Shown: positions 7,380-9,866 of the stretch, piece by piece | Layout: each line of letters opens with the position of its first letter | Numbering within the stretch: the first letter of the stretch is position 1 | From: an uncultured Opitutia bacterium | Lineage (GTDB): Bacteria; Verrucomicrobiota; Verrucomicrobiia; Opitutales; UBA953 | Length of the DNA: 9,866 nucleotides | Direction: 5' to 3' | Assembly: GCA_937874455.1 (NCBI GenBank) | Contig: CALNBE010000282.1 | Coordinates: 1 to 9,866 of the forward strand | Notes under the pieces: generated by a model | Databases searched by the model: none | Told to the model about the DNA's origin: nothing | Seen by the model: the letters and a program-made list of their open reading frames with translations, nothing else | Program-made: the position numbers and the translations under genes

Positions 7380-8531
7380 ATGTTTAAAAAAATAAAAAAC
7401 AAAATACTTTTAACAGGGATGAGTGCACTTCTCGTTGTTGGATGTGCCAACGATAAGGAACAAGATAGTGCGATGGTTCTCGATGGATATAAGTACTCAA
7501 CCAATGCGATATTAAAGAAAAATGTGGATGGTAATTATATTTTAGAAGGAGAAATTAAGGAATTGCTGACAGGGAGTTCCAAGAAGTCCGCCGGGTCTAG
7601 CATGGGACTAGATGATTTTCCGATGGATCAAAGAACCGATGAAAATGCGCAGCTATGGGTACTTCTGGCTTTGCTTATTGGTGATGATGTCGAACTTTCT
7701 CGGCAGAGCACTCTCTTTGGACTTGTTTCGGGTAAAGGCCCATTGCTTTGTAAGCTACCTGTTGAAGGGGGAGTGAAATTTGAAATGCCATTGGACCATT
7801 TTGTAAGCCAGACGGAATCCTTATGCTCTTTCCTAGCAAGAGAAGGTAGCGTTACTGGGCGCTTGCTATTGTTAGGGCCAAGTGGAAAACCACTGAGTGA
7901 ATGTCAATCTAAAAGCTTTATATTGAAGATCGACAATTCCAAAGAGGGGCATAGCAAAGAACAGAGTATTTCTCTGGAAAGAAAACTAAAATGGATGAGA
8001 AAACACGCACTTACTTCTGAGGGAGTTAGAAGCGACGGCCTATCAGCTTCCTGTGTTATTGATGATAAGGGGTTTGCGACAATTAGGCTAAGAAATAAAT
8101 CCAAGGAAGAGGTTAAAGTAAAATTTAGAAAGTTTTTACCGACTAATGATTGGATGGACCCTAGTTTTTTTCGCCTCGATAGAATAATTAAAATAAGAAC
8201 TTATGACGAAAAAGATGGAAAAATTTCTGGAATATATGCACCAATATCTGAAGATCCTAGTAAAATTGAAGAGAAAGAGGTGGTTATTCAAGGGGGAAAG
8301 GAATTCGTTATGATTTTTTCTCCCGATGAACTTTTTGATAGTGAATATCATCCTGCTAGATTGGTTTCTCTGAAAAGTAACTTGGATGAGGGCTTACTTG
8401 GGCCCAATTTTTTTTATCAGATGGAAATTAAAGAAAATGGTAAGGGCACTACTTTCAGTGAAATTAACTTGCGGACCAAAACGGATGTGAACAGTAAGCA
8501 TATGAACCCACGGGCCAACCAATCTCATTAG
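7380..8531 (+). CDS. Predicted lipoprotein of unknown function, 383 aa
   Basis: ATG 7380 opens a protein with a classic lipoprotein signal: basic MFKKIKNK, a hydrophobic stretch ILLTGMSALLVV, and the lipobox VVGC with Cys22 as the lipidation site. The mature part is soluble-looking and alternates charged and beta-prone segments, with no membrane helix beyond a short hydrophobic LWVLLALLIGDD (about 92-103). I recognise no family. It contains several cysteines (for example GPLLCKLP, ESLCSFL, SECQSK, SASCVID), which could form disulfides in the periplasm. The last dozen residues (SKHMNPRANQSH) are encoded by a 30-bp motif that recurs after the next gene, so the C-terminus has probably been overwritten by a repeat. 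The gene follows the 127-aa gene by 10 nt and shares its AT-rich composition. An A-rich stretch rather than an SD precedes the start. The upstream in-frame TTG at 7329 overlaps the previous gene and is not used here. Confidence 0.75.
   Translation: MFKKIKNKILLTGMSALLVVGCANDKEQDSAMVLDGYKYSTNAILKKNVDGNYILEGEIKELLTGSSKKSAGSSMGLDDFPMDQRTDENAQLWVLLALLIGDDVELSRQSTLFGLVSGKGPLLCKLPVEGGVKFEMPLDHFVSQTESLCSFLAREGSVTGRLLLLGPSGKPLSECQSKSFILKIDNSKEGHSKEQSISLERKLKWMRKHALTSEGVRSDGLSASCVIDDKGFATIRLRNKSKEEVKVKFRKFLPTNDWMDPSFFRLDRIIKIRTYDEKDGKISGIYAPISEDPSKIEEKEVVIQGGKEFVMIFSPDELFDSEYHPARLVSLKSNLDEGLLGPNFFYQMEIKENGKGTTFSEINLRTKTDVNSKHMNPRANQSH
8500..8529 (+). repeat. 30-bp 3'-end motif, copy 1
   Basis: Core AACCCACGGGCCAACCAATC. 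It matches 8942-8971 at 27 of 30 bases. Here it is inside the 3' end of the lipoprotein gene and supplies its final codons. Confidence 0.8.
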
Positions 8532-8544
8532 GTGTGCCAACTCT

Positions 8545-8636
8545 CCGCAAAGGAAATTCCCTATTCTCTAACCCCTTGAAACGATGCCATCTCCAAGCCC
8601 AAGCCGTTTTTCTTGGCCGCTAAACGGTGCCAGGTT
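8545..8636 (+). repeat. Long repeat, partial copy B, with inverted tip
   Basis: Bases 8545-8616 match the second half of the long repeat (CGCAAAGGAAATT, TAACCCCTTGAA, CCAAGCCGTTTTTCTTG). The segment that normally precedes the tip is then absent. A tip in the opposite orientation follows directly at 8615-8636 (core AAACGGTGCCAGGTT, one mismatch to the reverse complement of copies A and C). Tips A and B thus face each other across the 127-aa and lipoprotein genes. Confidence 0.8.
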
Positions 8637-8651
8637 AAAATCGAATTCCAA

Positions 8652-8933
8652 ATGTTTATCCGAAAAATGAAGGCCTCTTGCTTTTCTTTTATATTGGCAA
8701 TTTTATTGTTAGCTATTGCCGTAATGTTTGAACGATTTTCTGTGTTTAAGGAGAGTGTTCTTTTCTTAAATGCATTAAGCTGGGGATTGTTTCTTTGTGC
8801 TTTTTTGCTGTCAAAAAAAGATCAATCATTCAAACTATCTTTCGTTGTGAGACTTGTTTCTCTTCTATTTGTTATTCTCCCATTTGTAATGTATTTAATC
8901 TTTTTTTATATGAACCTACGCGTCAAACAATAA
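8652..8933 (+). CDS. Small membrane protein, 93 aa, three predicted helices
   Basis: I do not recognise this protein. From ATG 8652 it reads MFIRKMKASC and has three hydrophobic stretches: about 9-26 (CSFILAILLLAIAVM region), 36-52 (LFLNALSWGLFLCAFLL) and 64-86 (ending VMYLIFFYM). Basic linkers (SKKDQSFK, a RKMK N-terminus and an R-VK tail) fit a short inner-membrane protein. The frame continues upstream to an ATA/TTG-rich part inside repeat copy B (giving AAKRCQVKIEF), which is repeat-derived, so the start at 8652 is preferred; ATG 8667 (MKASCF) is an alternative. No SD is visible. The gene sits alone between tip B and the 30-bp motif copy 2, AT-rich like its neighbours. It could be an immunity-type or accessory membrane protein, but nothing shows this directly. 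Confidence 0.6.
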   Translation: MFIRKMKASCFSFILAILLLAIAVMFERFSVFKESVLFLNALSWGLFLCAFLLSKKDQSFKLSFVVRLVSLLFVILPFVMYLIFFYMNLRVKQ

Positions 8934-8941
8934 GAATAATA

Positions 8942-8971
8942 ATATAAACCCACGTGCCAACCAAACTCATT
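8942..8971 (+). repeat. 30-bp 3'-end motif, copy 2
   Basis: This 27/30 match to 8500-8529 (core AACCCACGTGCCAACCAAAC) starts 8 bp after the stop of the small membrane protein gene and runs almost directly into the tip at 8975. Confidence 0.8.
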
Positions 8972-8973
8972 CA

Positions 8974-9043
8974 GGGCCACGAAACGGTGCCAGGCTCTTT
9001 CCGCTGATTAGGGATGTTTTAGGCCACGAAACGGTGCCAGGTT
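8974..9043 (+). repeat. Two direct tips (D, E) joined by a 26-bp linker
   Basis: Tip D (8975-8996) and tip E (9022-9043) share GGCCACGAAACGGTGCCAGG in the same orientation. They are separated by a linker reading TCTTTCCGCTGATTAGGGAT then GTTTTA. Bases 8974-9021 recur at 9229-9276 with one mismatch. Tip E, followed by AAAATCGATTTGACA, forms what looks like the left end of the transposase element whose start codon is 45 bp further on. Confidence 0.85.
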
Positions 9044-9087
9044 AAAATCGATTTGACAAATGGTATGTTTTCTTTTCGTTACGTATC

Positions 9088-9330
9088 ATGCCAAGGGCGA
9101 AACGTTTTAAGACAGCAGAGCGGGCGACGATTTACCATTGCGTGACGCGGACGGTGAATGGGGAATTCCTGCTCGACGATGTGGCGAAGGAGGTGCTGCG
9201 GAAGCAGTTGCACCAATTATCAGCTTTTGGGCCACGAAATGGTGCCAGGCTCTTTCCGCTGATTAGGGATGTTTTATGGGCACGAAAGGTGCCGAGCACT
9301 TTTTCTCGGGAGGGGAAGGAAAAATCTTGA
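9088..9330 (+). pseudogene. RAYT-type Y1 transposase, N-terminal stub
   Basis: The first about 44 residues (MPRAKRFKTAERATIYHCVT, then RTVNGEFLLDDVAKEVLRKQ LHQ) match the start of REP-associated tyrosine transposases of the IS200/TnpA_REP superfamily. These cut and join single-stranded DNA at REP hairpins. A working member is normally several hundred residues long and needs the HUH motif (typically NHFH) and a downstream catalytic tyrosine. Both are absent. After LHQL the reading frame enters repeat F (from 9229), which encodes SAFGPRNGARLFPLIRDVLW and then a short unrelated tail to TGA 9328-9330. The stub is therefore inactive by itself. ATG 9088 is preceded by TTGACA at 9053-9058 and no SD. 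It shows where the tip repeats came from: a full RAYT elsewhere in the genome could still act on them. Confidence 0.75.
9229..9295 (+). repeat. 48-bp repeat copy with tip F, plus degenerate tip
   Basis: Bases 9229-9276 equal 8974-9021 except for one C-to-T change in the tip (GAAATGG for GAAACGG). Directly after it, GGCACGAAAGGTGCCGAG (about 9279-9296) looks like a further degraded tip. This repeat interrupts the transposase stub. Confidence 0.85.
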
Positions 9331-9486
9331 AAAGGCAGGGCGTGGGTGTCATTCAGTTGTTGTTTTCTTAGACTCGTTACCCGCAAAGGAAATTTCTCGT
9401 TTGTTAACCCCTTGAAAATCATGCCATCCCTAAGCCCAAGTCGTTTTTCCTTGCCTCTGATATTAACCTGGCACCGTTTCGCGGCC
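9321..9486 (+). repeat. Long interspersed repeat, copy C (about 165 bp)
   Basis: This is the second full copy of the repeat at 6807-6972, in the same orientation, ending in an identical 22-bp tip (9465-9486). The gene that follows (HAF-repeat lipoprotein) starts 58 bp after the tip, much as the 127-aa gene starts 13 bp after tip A. The stretch 9223-9544 contains only repeat sequence plus this short AT-rich leader, and I see no other gene in it. Confidence 0.85.
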
Positions 9487-9544
9487 ATTTTCAAGATTTC
9501 CCTCTTGATCAAAGAGATCCGGGATATTTGTTTTTATAGCAGTT

Positions 9545-9866
9545 ATGCCTGTTAAGAAAAGTGTAATATTTACGTTCCTAGTATTAGGTTTTTTTTCGCT
9601 TCTGTTTTCTTGTTTTTCAAACAATGAAAACAAATTTGTGAAAATAATTTTCTTAGGATATAAAAAAAACAGTGCAGCGCTTGCTGTGAATGATCATGGT
9701 GATGTTGTTGGATGGGCTGAGACAGCGTCAGGTGAACAGCGTGCTTTTATCTGGAATGAACTAAGAGGAATGCAAGACTTGGGGGCGTTGGGAGGGCGAA
9801 ACAGTGCAGCACTTGCTGTGAATGATCATGGTGATGTTGTTGGATGGGCTGAGACAGCGTCAGGTG
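9545..9866 (+). CDS. HAF-repeat lipoprotein, N-terminal part (3' end outside window)
   Basis: From ATG 9545 the frame is open to the window end (107 codons). MPVKKSVIFTFLVLGFFSLL is followed by FSC: a lipoprotein-type signal with LFSC as lipobox and Cys23 as the lipid anchor. A short linker leads to NSAALAVNDHGDVVGWAE and TASGEQRAFIWNELRGMQDL then GALGG, the pattern of HAF repeats (AF.W..G.M.DLG.LGG.NS.A..IN..G.VVG) found in secreted and surface proteins of many bacteria. The repeat starts at residue 42 and begins again at residue 86, a 44-residue period. Their function is not well defined; a beta-propeller-like surface or binding role is inferred. The composition is AT-rich like the other cargo genes. 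Upstream are repeat copy C and a short palindrome CTCTT-N5-AAGAG (9502-9516). No SD is evident before the ATG. Confidence 0.8.
   Translation, partial: MPVKKSVIFTFLVLGFFSLLFSCFSNNENKFVKIIFLGYKKNSAALAVNDHGDVVGWAETASGEQRAFIWNELRGMQDLGALGGRNSAALAVNDHGDVVGWAETASG
9668..9866 (+). repeat. Near-identical 132-bp tandem coding repeats
   Basis: Bases 9668-9734 and 9800-9866 are identical except for one silent change (GCG to GCA, both alanine). The period is 132 bp, or 44 codons, one HAF unit. The second copy is cut by the window edge, so the array probably continues. Confidence 0.9.

Noticed and set aside
6917..7504. Minus-strand frame of 195 codons
   Set aside because: It overlaps the 127-aa and lipoprotein genes, whose plus-strand codon use is more regular, and it has no motif.
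8974..9276. Possible CRISPR array
   Set aside because: The tips are irregularly spaced, occur in both orientations, and are linked by a repeated linker rather than unique spacers. No cas gene is present.

Overview
The window has two parts that differ sharply in composition. Bases 1 to about 6800 are GC-rich and carry ordinary housekeeping genes. Bases about 6975 to 9866 are visibly AT-rich and carry unrecognised, exported or membrane-type genes embedded in repeats. The protein sequences (a long type of 2-isopropylmalate synthase, an NAD-type malate dehydrogenase, a KAS/ACP pair and a Y1/RAYT-like transposase remnant beginning MPRAKRFKTAERATIYH) resemble Verrucomicrobiota, possibly Opitutae. 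That placement comes from memory of the families, not from a search.

Left part: the 3' end of an adenine deaminase gene (1-527), a MgtC/DUF4010-type polytopic membrane protein (575-1840), a beta-ketoacyl-ACP synthase (1907-3145) followed by an acyl carrier protein (3201-3458) and a strong hairpin terminator, then malate dehydrogenase (3739-4740). Malate dehydrogenase converges on leuA (6522-4843, minus strand), and a bidirectional GCAA-tetraloop terminator lies between them. Adenine deaminase feeds purine salvage, malate dehydrogenase the TCA cycle, and LeuA the first committed step of leucine synthesis. The KAS and ACP probably act together on one acyl chain. They do not sit in a recognisable larger cluster here.

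Right part: from leuA's promoter side outward there is a patchwork of interspersed repeats. A repeat of about 165 bp occurs complete at 6807-6972 and 9321-9486 and partly at 8545-8616. A 22-bp tip (core CGAAACGGTGCCAGG) occurs at least six times in both orientations. A 48-bp unit occurs twice (8974-9021, 9229-9276), and a 30-bp motif follows or overlaps the 3' end of two genes. Between the repeats lie a 127-aa protein of unknown function, a 383-aa predicted lipoprotein starting 10 nt after it, a 93-aa three-helix membrane protein, the N-terminal stub of a RAYT-type transposase, and the start of an HAF-repeat lipoprotein that runs off the window. The repeats look like debris of REP-associated (RAYT) elements that bracket cargo genes of foreign composition.

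I see no CRISPR array, tRNA or rRNA, and no complete known defence system. The most unusual content is the repeat-bounded series of envelope-type genes and the unidentified 127-aa/lipoprotein pair.
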